Shown one piece after another: positions 26,324 to 35,184 of a stretch of DNA of 64,000 nucleotides. The notes beneath the pieces were generated by a model, which worked only from the letters and a program-made list of their open reading frames with translations, had not been told where the DNA came from and did no database searches. A program made the translations under genes and the position numbers. Positions within the stretch are counted from its first letter, which is position 1. Each line of letters starts with the position of its first letter. Origin of the DNA: CAWHYG01 sp963833505 (GTDB taxonomy: Bacteria > Eisenbacteria > RBG-16-71-46 > CAIMUX01); the NCBI GenBank assembly GCA_963833505.1, contig CAWHYG010000007.1, positions 1,364,001-1,428,000 of the forward strand. Direction: 5' to 3'.

Positions 26324-27589
26324 ATGAAGCAGAAGCATCAAGTGGCGGCGGCCTTCGCCGCGTTCGCGTTGGTCCTTGTCCCGCTACTCACCACCCTGGC
26401 GGCGCCGGCTCGGGCCGATGATCAGCCGCCGGTCAACGGCAAGAACTCCAAGATCCAGATCAGCGGCACCGGGTGGGCGGTGTTCCGCTACAAGCTGGAC
26501 GATGAGCCGACCAGGGAGGCGCCCGCCAACACGTTCACCGGCGACGTCCTTCCCAAGGACGCCAGCTCCTTCGACATCGACCGCGTCTACCTGACCGCCG
26601 ACTACATGTTCAACGACCGCTACACCTGGGAGACGGTGCTCGAGGCCGACAACTTCGGCGGCGGAGCGAACGGCGGCGTGACCATCTCCCCCTTCATGAA
26701 GAAGGCCTACCTGAGGGTCAAGAAGCCGTTCGGTCTGGCCAATTCCAGCCTCAAGTTCGGCGAGTTCTCCCATTGCATGATCAGCTTCATCGAGGACATC
26801 TGGGGCTTCCGGAGCGTCTCCAAGGTGCCCATCGACCGGTATTTCGGCGTCACCGCGCCCCACAGCAACTACGCCAACACCCTCTCCAGCACCTACGTCG
26901 GCATCGGGATGGACGGCAAGGTCTTGCACAACGGCATCGAGTACGACTTCGACGTGGTCAATGAGAAGCCGTACAACAAGGTGTCCGCCGACCCGCTGCC
27001 GCGCAGCAAGTACAAGACCGCCATGCTGCGCCTGACCCTGGTTCCGTGCGCGTCCAGCCCCACCCTGGCCGGACTCAAGTTCACGGGTTACGGCCAGTTC
27101 AACGGCAAGAACCCAGATCCCAACTCCCCGGTCTGGGGCACGAAGTACTATCACGATCTCTGGTACGGAGGGATGGGCTCCTATCAGTACAAGACGTTTT
27201 CGGGAGCCTTCCTCTGGGCGCAGTACGTCAACCTGAGCGACGACAACTACAAGAGCGGATCCAGCTACGTCTACGTCCGCAACCTCATGATCTCGCGGAC
27301 CCTCAGCGCGTTCGCCTCGATCAACCTGACGGCGAACGACCGGGTCTTCGGCCGCTTCGACTGGTACGATCCCAGCATCCACACTTTCACGCTGCACAAT
27401 GACCCGAGCAAGACCACCTACGGCATCGGCGACGGCGTCTCCGCCTACTCGGCCGGGGTGGCGCATACCTACGTGAAGGGAGTCCGGAGCATCGTCGACG
27501 TCGAGTACGACAAGTTCCAGATCGTGACCGGCCACGCGAGTGTCAAGCCCGACGTGACCCTGGCGGCGCGCATGGAGCTGAGCCTCTAG
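26324..27589 (+). CDS. Outer-membrane beta-barrel (porin-like) protein
   Basis: A 421-residue exported protein. The signal peptide is residues 1-31 (hydrophobic core AAFAAFALVLVPLLTTLAA, cleavage near ARA-DD). The mature part alternates polar and aromatic residues in strand-like segments (YVYVRNLMISRTLSAFASI, FGRFDWYDPSIHTFTL) and ends VTLAARMELSL, typical of Gram-negative barrel proteins. The sequence DIDRVYLTADYMFNDRYTWETVLEADN is split across two strands early in the barrel. Substrate is unknown. ATG 26324 follows GGAGGG. A strong terminator follows. Confidence 0.8.
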   Translation: MKQKHQVAAAFAAFALVLVPLLTTLAAPARADDQPPVNGKNSKIQISGTGWAVFRYKLDDEPTREAPANTFTGDVLPKDASSFDIDRVYLTADYMFNDRYTWETVLEADNFGGGANGGVTISPFMKKAYLRVKKPFGLANSSLKFGEFSHCMISFIEDIWGFRSVSKVPIDRYFGVTAPHSNYANTLSSTYVGIGMDGKVLHNGIEYDFDVVNEKPYNKVSADPLPRSKYKTAMLRLTLVPCASSPTLAGLKFTGYGQFNGKNPDPNSPVWGTKYYHDLWYGGMGSYQYKTFSGAFLWAQYVNLSDDNYKSGSSYVYVRNLMISRTLSAFASINLTANDRVFGRFDWYDPSIHTFTLHNDPSKTTYGIGDGVSAYSAGVAHTYVKGVRSIVDVEYDKFQIVTGHASVKPDVTLAARMELSL

Positions 27590-27611
27590 GCCATCCGCCT
27601 GCCTGTCCCCA

Positions 27612-27654
27612 GCCGGGAGCCCCGTACACCAGCGAGGGCTCCCGGCGTTTGTTT
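27612..27654 (+). terminator. Intrinsic terminator of the barrel gene
   Basis: A perfect 11-bp stem, GCCGGGAGCCC against GGGCTCCCGGC, is followed immediately by GTTTGTTT. It begins 23 bases after the stop. Confidence 0.8.
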
Positions 27655-27659
27655 GGGCG

Positions 27660-28695
27660 GTCCCGACGATCCGCCCTCGGAGACTTTGGAGCGCGGGTCT
27701 CCGGGGCGCCGATCGGCGCCGGTGATCCGTGCCGCACCGATGCCCGTCGGTTTGAGCGCTTTGCGACGGGCTGCGACGGTCTGCGACGGTGTGAGGCGGT
27801 CCACGCCCTTGCGCACCGAAGCCAGAGCGGACCATTGAGGAGGCGCGAATGGAGTGCGGCGGAGCGCACGCCAGTGCGTGGAGCCGCACGGAGTAGCGAC
27901 GACGATCGGTCCGCGGAGGCTTTGGCGCGCAAGGGCTCCGAGGCGCCGATCGGCGCCGGTGATCCGTGCCGCACCGATGCCCGTCGGTTTGAGCGCTTTG
28001 CGACGGGCTGCGACGGTCTGCGACGGTGTGAGGCGGTCCACGCCCTTGCGCACCGAAGCCGGAGCGGACCATTGAGGAGGCGCGAATGGAGTGCGGCGGA
28101 GCGCACGCCAGTGCGTGGAGCCGCACGGAGTAGCGACGACGATCGGTCCGCGGAGGCTTTGGCGCGCGAGGGCGCCGAGGCGCCGATCGGCGCCGGTGAT
28201 CCGTGCCGCACCGATGCCCGTCGGTTTGAGCGCTTTGCGACGGGCTGCGACGGGCTGCGACGGGCTGCGACGGGCTGCGACGGTCTGCGACGGTGTGAGG
28301 CGGTCCACGCCCTTGCGCACCGAAGCCAGAGCGGACCATTGAGGAGGCGCGAATGGAGTGCGGCGGAGCGCACGCCAGTGCGTGGAGCCGCACGGAGTAG
28401 CGACGACGATCGGTCCGCGGAGGCTTTGGCGCGCAAGGGCTCCGAGGCGCCGATCGGCGCCGGTGATCCGTGCCGCACCGATGCCCGTCGGTTTGAGCGC
28501 TTTGCGACGGGCTGCGACGGTCTGCGACGGTGTGAGGCGGTCCACGCCCTTGCGCACCGAAGCCGGAGCGGACCATTGAGGAGGCGCGAATGGAGTGCGG
28601 CGGAGCGCACGCCAGTGCGTGGAGCCGCACGGAGTAGCGACGACGATCGGTCCGCGGAGGCTTTGGCGCGCAAGGGCTCCGAGGCGCCTATCTGC
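27660..28695. repeat. Array of 237-bp structured tandem repeats
   Basis: Four near-identical units (237, 237, 267 and 237 bases by start-to-start distance of the palindrome) with partial copies at both ends. Each unit holds GCGCAAGGGC, whose exact complement GCCCTTGCGC lies about 105 bases later. Between them are the 16-base palindrome GGCGCCGATCGGCGCC and a 10-bp CGACGGKCTG-type microrepeat, present three times per unit but six in the long one. Later comes a hairpin of two nested perfect stems (GTGCGGC/GCCGCAC and GCGCAC/GTGCGT). A single-base difference alternates between units, suggesting duplication of a dimer. No transposase is nearby. Confidence 0.9.
27849..28637 (+). other. Four identical 15-residue micro-ORFs, one per repeat unit
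   Basis: Each 237-bp unit contains GAGGAGG, five bases, then ATG and the 15-codon frame MECGGAHASAWSRTE ending in TAG. Copies start at 27849, 28086, 28353 and 28590 and end at 27896, 28133, 28400 and 28637. The nested hairpin lies inside each frame. Expression is unproven; the perfect ribosome site and identity in all copies are what is seen. Confidence 0.35.
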
Positions 28696-28803
28696 GATCT
28701 GCGCCCCCGACGAGCCTCAAGGTCCCCCGGTCGATCTGCCGATAACCAGAGAGGATTCCGGCGCCCGGCCGAATTCCGCCGAAATGGGCGCGCGAGGGTA
28801 GAA

Positions 28804-30312
28804 ATGGCTGTCGGTTCGTTCCAGAAGCAAACGCGAGGGTCCGCCTTCGGGCGCAGCTTCGCCCTGCCCGCGCTGATCGCGCTCGTCGCCGGCGCGCTGC
28901 TTCTCGCCGGCGTCGGCATCTGGACCCACCAGGCTCTCCAGTGCGCGCAGCGATACTTCGAAGCCAGCCGAAGGGTCCGGGACCTCGATGTCCGGATCCG
29001 CGAGGCCGCCGTGGTCGGCAGCCGCCTCCGTTCGACCGACGCGGACGCCGAAGGCGACATCGCGCGTCTGGGGCATCCGGAGGAAGCGCTCGACCAGGTC
29101 GCCCGGATCCGGGAGCTGGTCCGGGACAACCCGGAGGCGCAGCGGCGGCTGGACGCAGCGGGACGCTTCACCGCCCTCGCCGTCACCCAGGCTCGGGCGG
29201 TTCTTCTTCTGGACATGGAATCGAAGCTGGCTCCGGCGGCGCCGGGGACCGCTCGGGCCCGCGATCTCGAACAGGGGGCGGCCGAGGCGCATCGCAAGCT
29301 CGAGGCGGCGCTCCAGGATGGAGGCCACGGTCTCGACGCGCTCGAAGCGGCCATCGAGGGGGAGGCGACATCCCGGCTGGCGGCCGGCCGCTGGGCCGAG
29401 GTCCTGCTGATCGCGACCGCGGCGCTGGTGCTCCTCCTGGCCTGGCGGCTCGAGCGATCTTGGAGGTTGCGGAAGAAGCATCTCGAGGGCGCGCGCCTGG
29501 TGGAAGACATGCTCGAGGCGTACAGCCGGCGCCTGGAATCAATGAACGCGGAGCTCGAACAGGTCAACCTCTTGAAGACCCAGTTCCTCGCCAACACCTC
29601 GCACGAGCTGCTGACTCCGCTGAACGGCATCATGGGCTCGCTCGAGCTGCTCCGGGAAGGCGCCTGCGCCGGTCCCGAGGAGGAGCGCGAGTTTCTCAAC
29701 CAGGCCTATCTCTCGGCCGAGCGCCTGCTCTCGCTGATCCATGACCTCCTGGATCTCTGCAACCTGGAAGAGGGCAATCTGGCCCTTCGCTGCCGGACCG
29801 TGGAGTTCGGTCCCATCCTCGAACGCTCCCTGGCCGCCAACCGCGGAGCCATGGAGAAACTGGGATTGACCCTGCTCACCCTGCCTCCAGCCGAGGGATG
29901 GCCGAGAATCCAGGCCGATTCTGAACGCTTGCAGCAGGTCATCCACCATCTGGTCTCGAACGCGGTGAAGTTCACCGCCGAGGGATCGATCCGGATCTCC
30001 GGCCGGACCGAGCTCGCCAAAGGCCCGCGTCTCAGACTCGAGGTCGCCGACACCGGCATCGGAATCGAGCCGGACAAGCTGTCCAAGGTGTTCGACCTCT
30101 TCAGCCAGGCGGACGGATCCTCGACGCGGCGCTTCGGCGGCACCGGTCTGGGTCTCACCCTGAGCCGGCATCTCGTCCGCGGCATGGGCGGAGAGATCGG
30201 AATCGAGAGCGAAGGGGCCGGCCGCGGCACGCGAGCCTGGTTCACGATCCCGCTGGCCCGTCCCCAGGAAGGGGCGTGGCCCGACCGCGATCAGGATCTG
30301 AAAGCCGCGTGA
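28804..30312 (+). CDS. Membrane-bound sensor histidine kinase
   Basis: A 502-residue sensor kinase. Two membrane segments (about 20-40 and 198-215) flank a periplasmic helical sensor of about 155 residues. Cytoplasmic motifs: H-box NTSHELLTPLNGI with phospho-acceptor His267, N-box HHLVSNAVKFT, G1 DTGIGI, F-box FDLFSQADGS and G2 GGTGLGLTLS. No response regulator adjoins it, so it is an orphan. ATG 28804 has only a weak GAGGG ribosome site. The frame stays open upstream through the whole repeat array, so a much longer form cannot be excluded, but the first membrane segment directly after this ATG favours it. Confidence 0.88.
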   Translation: MAVGSFQKQTRGSAFGRSFALPALIALVAGALLLAGVGIWTHQALQCAQRYFEASRRVRDLDVRIREAAVVGSRLRSTDADAEGDIARLGHPEEALDQVARIRELVRDNPEAQRRLDAAGRFTALAVTQARAVLLLDMESKLAPAAPGTARARDLEQGAAEAHRKLEAALQDGGHGLDALEAAIEGEATSRLAAGRWAEVLLIATAALVLLLAWRLERSWRLRKKHLEGARLVEDMLEAYSRRLESMNAELEQVNLLKTQFLANTSHELLTPLNGIMGSLELLREGACAGPEEEREFLNQAYLSAERLLSLIHDLLDLCNLEEGNLALRCRTVEFGPILERSLAANRGAMEKLGLTLLTLPPAEGWPRIQADSERLQQVIHHLVSNAVKFTAEGSIRISGRTELAKGPRLRLEVADTGIGIEPDKLSKVFDLFSQADGSSTRRFGGTGLGLTLSRHLVRGMGGEIGIESEGAGRGTRAWFTIPLARPQEGAWPDRDQDLKAA

Positions 30313-30381
30313 ACCCGCCCGCCCGCGCGCGGGACGGCGGGTGCTATGCTTTCTTCAATGGGGTCGGAAGGGAGCAGAGCA

Positions 30382-31665
30382 GTGGCCCGTAGGATTCGGA
30401 CGCATCCCGGTGCGAAATCGCGATGCTTCCGCGGGACTCCAACCGTATCGGCGCTACGGATCTCTCGCGGCGCCTTTTCCGGATCGGAGCTGGGAATCCA
30501 CCGCGGCGCGTCTCCCCGCGCGACATCACGGTTGCTCCGCGGCATCCTTCTCTTCGGCGTCGCCCTCGGGGTCGGCCTCGGATCGACTCGTTCCGCGCGG
30601 GCCGACACTTCCCATCCACCGTCTCCCGTAGGCCCCATCCGTCCCTGGGCGGGACCATTTCTGGCGCCGCCGCACCAGGGCCTCTCCGACGCGCCTCCGG
30701 ACACGGCGAAGCGGGAGTGGGCGCCCGGCCCTCTCGAGTGGACGCCGGGTGAAAGCCGCCGATTCGCCTGCGCTCCGCACCACACGTGGATCCTGACCGT
30801 CGAGGAGGCCACAACGGGGACGGCCGTCACCGAGCGGACGCGGACGCCGATCCGCCAGACTCGAATCCGGATCGCCCTCGACACCGGGGGCCGGCCGCGC
30901 GACCTCGCTTTCCTGCAGCACGTCGGCGACACGGAAGTCCAGTTGCTCGCGCCGGGGGATCCCCGGTTGAACGCCGTCATCAATCCGGTGGATTCGCGGG
31001 ACTATCCCTGGCCGAACATGGCCCGGCTGAGCTTCCGCGATCTCCCCTTCCCGCTCGACCTGGACCAGAACGGCCGGCCGGAGCTGGCCATCAACCGCTG
31101 GGCTTCGATCAGCGACCCGGCAGCGTTCGGAATCCTGCTGCTCGAGGCGGATGCGGCGGGATCTCCCCACCTCCTCGCGCTGTCGGATCTCGCCAAGACC
31201 ATCCGCTTCACGGACGCCGACATCGTGGACATCGAGATGCCGGCGGGAGCGTTTGATCCGATCCTGCACGTCGTCTATCAGCCTCTCTACCGCTGCCGGT
31301 TCCTCGCGCAGATCGGGATCCGGGGGGAGCCGAACTGCGAGACGTGCTGCATGTTCCCGATCCTTCTCCGCCGGGCGGAGAGCGGGTACGTGCCCACCTA
31401 TGACCGGTTGACCCAGCAGGCCCTGCTGGACCGCTGCACCGGCGAGATCGGGGCCATCCGCGATGCCGACCCGTCGCTGCCTCCGACGACCGGCGACGAG
31501 GTCGCGATCGCCAACGTCGCCGCCTTCTTCTACCTGACCGGCACCGGACGGAATACGCGTTCGGAGATGATCCGGATGCTGGGCGATCGATCGAGGAACG
31601 CGCGGGTCCTGATCCTGCTCGACCGGATCGAGAAGTACTTCCTTCCCGCGGTCACCCCGTCCTGA
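30382..31665 (+). CDS. Exported protein of unknown function
   Basis: About 427 residues. A long basic N-region with imperfect repeats (SRGAFSG, HRGASPR) precedes a hydrophobic segment (ILLFGVALGVGLGSTRSARA), apparently a signal peptide. The mature part is predicted mainly beta, with Cys-rich GEPNCETCCMFP near residue 315 and a C-terminal helical stretch. I recognise no family. GTG 30382 is chosen because GGAAGGGAG lies 7 bases upstream; ATG 30346 or 30358 are alternatives. It follows the kinase by 69 bases, and could be its partner, but nothing specific shows this. Confidence 0.6.
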   Translation: MARRIRTHPGAKSRCFRGTPTVSALRISRGAFSGSELGIHRGASPRATSRLLRGILLFGVALGVGLGSTRSARADTSHPPSPVGPIRPWAGPFLAPPHQGLSDAPPDTAKREWAPGPLEWTPGESRRFACAPHHTWILTVEEATTGTAVTERTRTPIRQTRIRIALDTGGRPRDLAFLQHVGDTEVQLLAPGDPRLNAVINPVDSRDYPWPNMARLSFRDLPFPLDLDQNGRPELAINRWASISDPAAFGILLLEADAAGSPHLLALSDLAKTIRFTDADIVDIEMPAGAFDPILHVVYQPLYRCRFLAQIGIRGEPNCETCCMFPILLRRAESGYVPTYDRLTQQALLDRCTGEIGAIRDADPSLPPTTGDEVAIANVAAFFYLTGTGRNTRSEMIRMLGDRSRNARVLILLDRIEKYFLPAVTPS

Positions 31666-31816
31666 TCCCCGGACGTTGCGGATCCGCCCGGATGGATTCC
31701 GTCGCCCGCGGCGCGACGGCCCTTCGGAACCCGCGCCCGGGATCCCCATCAGGATCCCTGAGCATTGTCCGGAAGGTCCGCGGAGCATATGATGAGGGGC
31801 TGGAGCTTTTCCGTCG

Positions 31817-34800
31817 ATGATCCTGCTGCATGCGATCTGGTCCCTCGCGGCCGGAGAGGATGGTGGCCCCACCTTCTTCCTCTGGGGCGAAGACCTGGAC
31901 CGGACTTCCGACCGGCCGGTCCCTGGTGTACGGACCGAGTGTCAACCCCTGCCCTTCCTGGCCTCTCCCCGAGAGGTCCGATCCCACCTGCGCAAGGTCG
32001 CGGACGGGATCCTCTATGAATGCGCGGAGCCGGCCGACGTGGATCTCCTGTGGCCGAGCCGCCACGGAGTCCCCCTGCCGTCCCGATTTCCGAGACGCCG
32101 GGTTCTGGCGCATCCCCATTTCCAGCCCTGGAAGGTGCGCGGCCTCTCGGTCCCGCCCGCGGACGCGCTCTGCTTTCTCACGGGGCTGCCGCGGGAGGCG
32201 CCCGCGCCCGTGCTCTACGGAGGATCGCTGCGGTTCTGGGTCGAGGCGGGCTCGTTCTGCCTCGGGCTGATCGCCCGCCAGCGGTTTCTTCCCACCGTCT
32301 TCACCGACGGAAGCAACGGCAGCCGGCGGCACGTGGCGGAGTGGCGGCCGGTCCTGACCGACGAAATGGATCGATCGGCCGCGGAGCTGCTCGTCCGGGC
32401 GATGCCCGGCGTCTGTCGGTCGGAGGTGCCATCGGCGGCCGCCCGGCGCCGCGGGCGCGCCGCCCTCCTGATCGGCCGGGTTCTCGGCCGGGCCATCAGC
32501 CAGGCCGACCCGGAGCTTTTGCTCCGTGATTTTCTCGAATCGGTGCTGGATGCGACGCTGCGAAGGCTCCTGGCCGAAGAGGGCTTTCCCGAAACGGCGA
32601 GGCGCGGCGGGCCGACCCGCATCTTCGGGGGCCCGCTGGGCGCCTGGCTGCGCGCCCTCGGCTGGATCGACGGCGAGGTCGGCGGCGAGCCACAACTGCT
32701 CGACGAGTTCGCCCGCGACGTGCGCCAGTGGAACGACGCGCTTTCCGAGCCGGCGCCCGGCGCCTATCGAACTGCCTTCCGTCTGCTCCCTCCGAGCGAA
32801 GAGGGGGAACCGGAGTCGTGGACGCTGGAGTTCCACCTGCAGGATCGAACGGATCCGGACCTCCTGATTCCGGCCGCTCGCGTCTGGGAAACGCCGGGAA
32901 CCGAGCTCGCCTGGGGAGGCCGGGTCTTCGAACGCCCGCAGGATCAGCTTCTGGAAGATCTCGGGCGCGCTTCCAGGGTATTCCCTCCGCTGGAACGGGC
33001 TCTCGAGACCGCTCTGCCGGCCAGGACCTCCCTGAACCTCGAAGAGGCCTACAGCTTCCTGAGCCAGGCCGCGCCGCTGCTGCGAGAGAGCGGGTTCGGC
33101 ATCCTGCTTCCGTCCTGGTGGGAAGAGGAGACCGCGCGGCCTCGGCTGCGCCTGCGCCTCAGCCCGGACGGATCCGGCCGCGAGGTTGAAGAAGACTTCG
33201 ACGCCGGCAGCGGCCGCAGCGCAGGCGGCGGCTCGGATGCAGAACCGGGTGGCGCCGGCGGAACGCAGGCGGAGTCCATGACCGCGGGCGCGTGGGAGCA
33301 CTCGATCGAGTCCGTCGCGGTGCAACCGATCGCCGATCCGGAGGGCCCCGACAGCGCATGGCCGATCCCGACGGCCCTCGGCGCCACCGCGTTGATCCAG
33401 TACGAGTGGCAGGTGGCGCTGGGCAGCGAGATCCTGACCGCCGATGAGTTCCGGCGCCTCACCGCCCTCAAGCAGCCTCTGGTCCGCGTGCGCGGCCGCT
33501 GGTTCGAATTCCATCCGGAGAAGACCGCCTCGATCGAGGAGATCCTCTCCGTTCGCGCGGAACGCCGCACCCTCACGCTGGCGGAGGCGGTTCGCTGGGG
33601 GACCGGTGGGCTCGATCCCCGGTTCGATCTTCCGCCTCCGGAAGTGCACGCGGATGGATGGGTGGGCCGGCTGATGGAAAGCGTCCGGGGAACGGACGCG
33701 CCGGCTCCCATTCGCATGGGCGAGGGATTCGTCGGCGTGCTCCGGCCTTATCAGGAGCGGGGCGTGGGCTGGCTCGAGTTCATGCGCCAGTGCGGGCTCG
33801 GCGCGTGTCTGGCCGACGACATGGGCCTGGGGAAGACCGTCCAGCTCATCGCGCTCCTTCTGCATGAACGCTCGCTGGGCCGACCCGAGCGCGGGCCTAT
33901 CCGGCCGACGCTCGTGCTCTGCCCGATGTCGGTGGTGGGAAACTGGCAACGCGAGATCGAGCGCTTCGCGCCCTCCCTCCGCGTTCTCGTGCACCACGGT
34001 CTGCGGCGCCTGCGGGATCACGCCTTTCTGCCCGAAGTGTCGGCCAACGACGTGGTCATCACCACGTACGCGCTGGCGCATCGCGACCGCGCGCTGCTTC
34101 GCCGAGTGGAGTGGGAACGGCTGGTCCTGGACGAAGCGCAGAACATCAAGAACCCGTCCACCCTGCAAGCCCGGGCCGTGCGCTCCTTCCGGGCCCTGAC
34201 CCGAGTGGCGCTGACCGGCACGCCGCTCGAGAATCGGCTCGCGGAGCTGTGGTCGATCCTCGACACCCTCAATCCCGGATATCTGGGCACGCGCGCCGAG
34301 TTCCGCCGGACCTTCGGCGTTCCGATCGAGCGTTATCGCGATCCGCGGCGCCGGACGACCCTGCGCCGCCTGGTCCAGCCGTTCCTGCTCCGGCGGCTCA
34401 AGGTCGATCCGGACGTCATCCGCGACCTTCCGGAGAAGCTCGAGATGCGGGTCTTCTGCAACCTCACCCGGGAACAGGCGACGATCTACCAGGCCGTGGT
34501 GAGCGACATGCTCGGAGCGATCGAGGGAAGCAGCGGAATCGCCCGGCGCGGGCTCATCCTGGCGGCGCTGACCCGGCTCAAGCAGGTGTGCAACCACCCG
34601 GCCCATTACCTCCAGGACGGCAGCGCGGTCGAAGGGCGCTCCGGAAAGGTGGCGCGCCTCTTCGAGATGCTGGAAGAGATCCTCGCGGTGGGCGACCGGG
34701 CGCTCGTCTTCACGCAATTCACCGAAATGGGATGGATGCTGCAGAGCCATCTGGCCGACCGGCTGCGCACCGAGGTGCTCTTCCTGCACGGCGGAACTCC

Positions 34801-35182
34801 CAAGGGCGCCCGTGACCGCATGGTCGACCGGTTCCAGGACAAGAACGGCCCGCCGATCTTCATCCTGTCCCTGCGCGCCGGAGGCACCGGGCTCAATCTC
34901 ACGGCCGCTACGCACGTCTTCCACTTCGACCGCTGGTGGAACCCGGCGGTGGAAGACCAGGCGACGGATCGGGCCTTCCGCATCGGCCAGACGAGAAACG
35001 TGCAGGTGCACAAGCTGGTCTGCGTGGGCACGCTCGAGGAGAAGATCGACGCCATGATCATGGAAAAGCGGGAGCTGGCCTCCTCGATCGTGGGCGCCGG
35101 CGAACAATGGCTGACCGAGCTGGATACGGCGCAGCTCCGCGAGGTGCTCAGCCTCTCGCGCGACGCGGTGTCCGAGGGCTAG
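31817..35182 (+). CDS. SNF2-family DNA-dependent ATPase/helicase
   Basis: A 1121-residue Swi2/Snf2 ATPase. Residues 1-620 include the SNF2-associated N-terminal region typical of large bacterial members. The motor starts near 635: motif I DDMGLGKTVQLIAL (666), DEAQ box LVLDEAQNIKN (about 771), motif III ALTGTPLENRLAELWSILD. The second lobe has LVFTQFTEMGWML, SLRAGGTGLNLTAATHV and QATDRAFRIGQTR (motif VI). Such enzymes translocate on double-stranded DNA and remodel bound protein. A low-complexity Gly/Ala insert lies at about 460-490. It is followed after 2 bases by a SWIM protein, its usual bacterial partner. Confidence 0.93.
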   Translation: MILLHAIWSLAAGEDGGPTFFLWGEDLDRTSDRPVPGVRTECQPLPFLASPREVRSHLRKVADGILYECAEPADVDLLWPSRHGVPLPSRFPRRRVLAHPHFQPWKVRGLSVPPADALCFLTGLPREAPAPVLYGGSLRFWVEAGSFCLGLIARQRFLPTVFTDGSNGSRRHVAEWRPVLTDEMDRSAAELLVRAMPGVCRSEVPSAAARRRGRAALLIGRVLGRAISQADPELLLRDFLESVLDATLRRLLAEEGFPETARRGGPTRIFGGPLGAWLRALGWIDGEVGGEPQLLDEFARDVRQWNDALSEPAPGAYRTAFRLLPPSEEGEPESWTLEFHLQDRTDPDLLIPAARVWETPGTELAWGGRVFERPQDQLLEDLGRASRVFPPLERALETALPARTSLNLEEAYSFLSQAAPLLRESGFGILLPSWWEEETARPRLRLRLSPDGSGREVEEDFDAGSGRSAGGGSDAEPGGAGGTQAESMTAGAWEHSIESVAVQPIADPEGPDSAWPIPTALGATALIQYEWQVALGSEILTADEFRRLTALKQPLVRVRGRWFEFHPEKTASIEEILSVRAERRTLTLAEAVRWGTGGLDPRFDLPPPEVHADGWVGRLMESVRGTDAPAPIRMGEGFVGVLRPYQERGVGWLEFMRQCGLGACLADDMGLGKTVQLIALLLHERSLGRPERGPIRPTLVLCPMSVVGNWQREIERFAPSLRVLVHHGLRRLRDHAFLPEVSANDVVITTYALAHRDRALLRRVEWERLVLDEAQNIKNPSTLQARAVRSFRALTRVALTGTPLENRLAELWSILDTLNPGYLGTRAEFRRTFGVPIERYRDPRRRTTLRRLVQPFLLRRLKVDPDVIRDLPEKLEMRVFCNLTREQATIYQAVVSDMLGAIEGSSGIARRGLILAALTRLKQVCNHPAHYLQDGSAVEGRSGKVARLFEMLEEILAVGDRALVFTQFTEMGWMLQSHLADRLRTEVLFLHGGTPKGARDRMVDRFQDKNGPPIFILSLRAGGTGLNLTAATHVFHFDRWWNPAVEDQATDRAFRIGQTRNVQVHKLVCVGTLEEKIDAMIMEKRELASSIVGAGEQWLTELDTAQLREVLSLSRDAVSEG

Positions 35183-35184
35183 GA

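Noticed and set aside
26384..28630. A 748-codon minus-strand frame covering the barrel gene and the repeat array
   Set aside because: It runs antisense to a clear barrel gene with signal peptide and ribosome site, and is open only because GC-rich codons and repeat units of length divisible by three lack stops.
27660..28695. Insertion sequence or retron
   Set aside because: No transposase, reverse transcriptase or target-site duplication was seen; the adjacent gene is a histidine kinase.
31652..35107. A 1151-codon frame antisense to the SNF2 gene
   Set aside because: It shadows a protein with complete SNF2 motifs; no ribosome site or family features.
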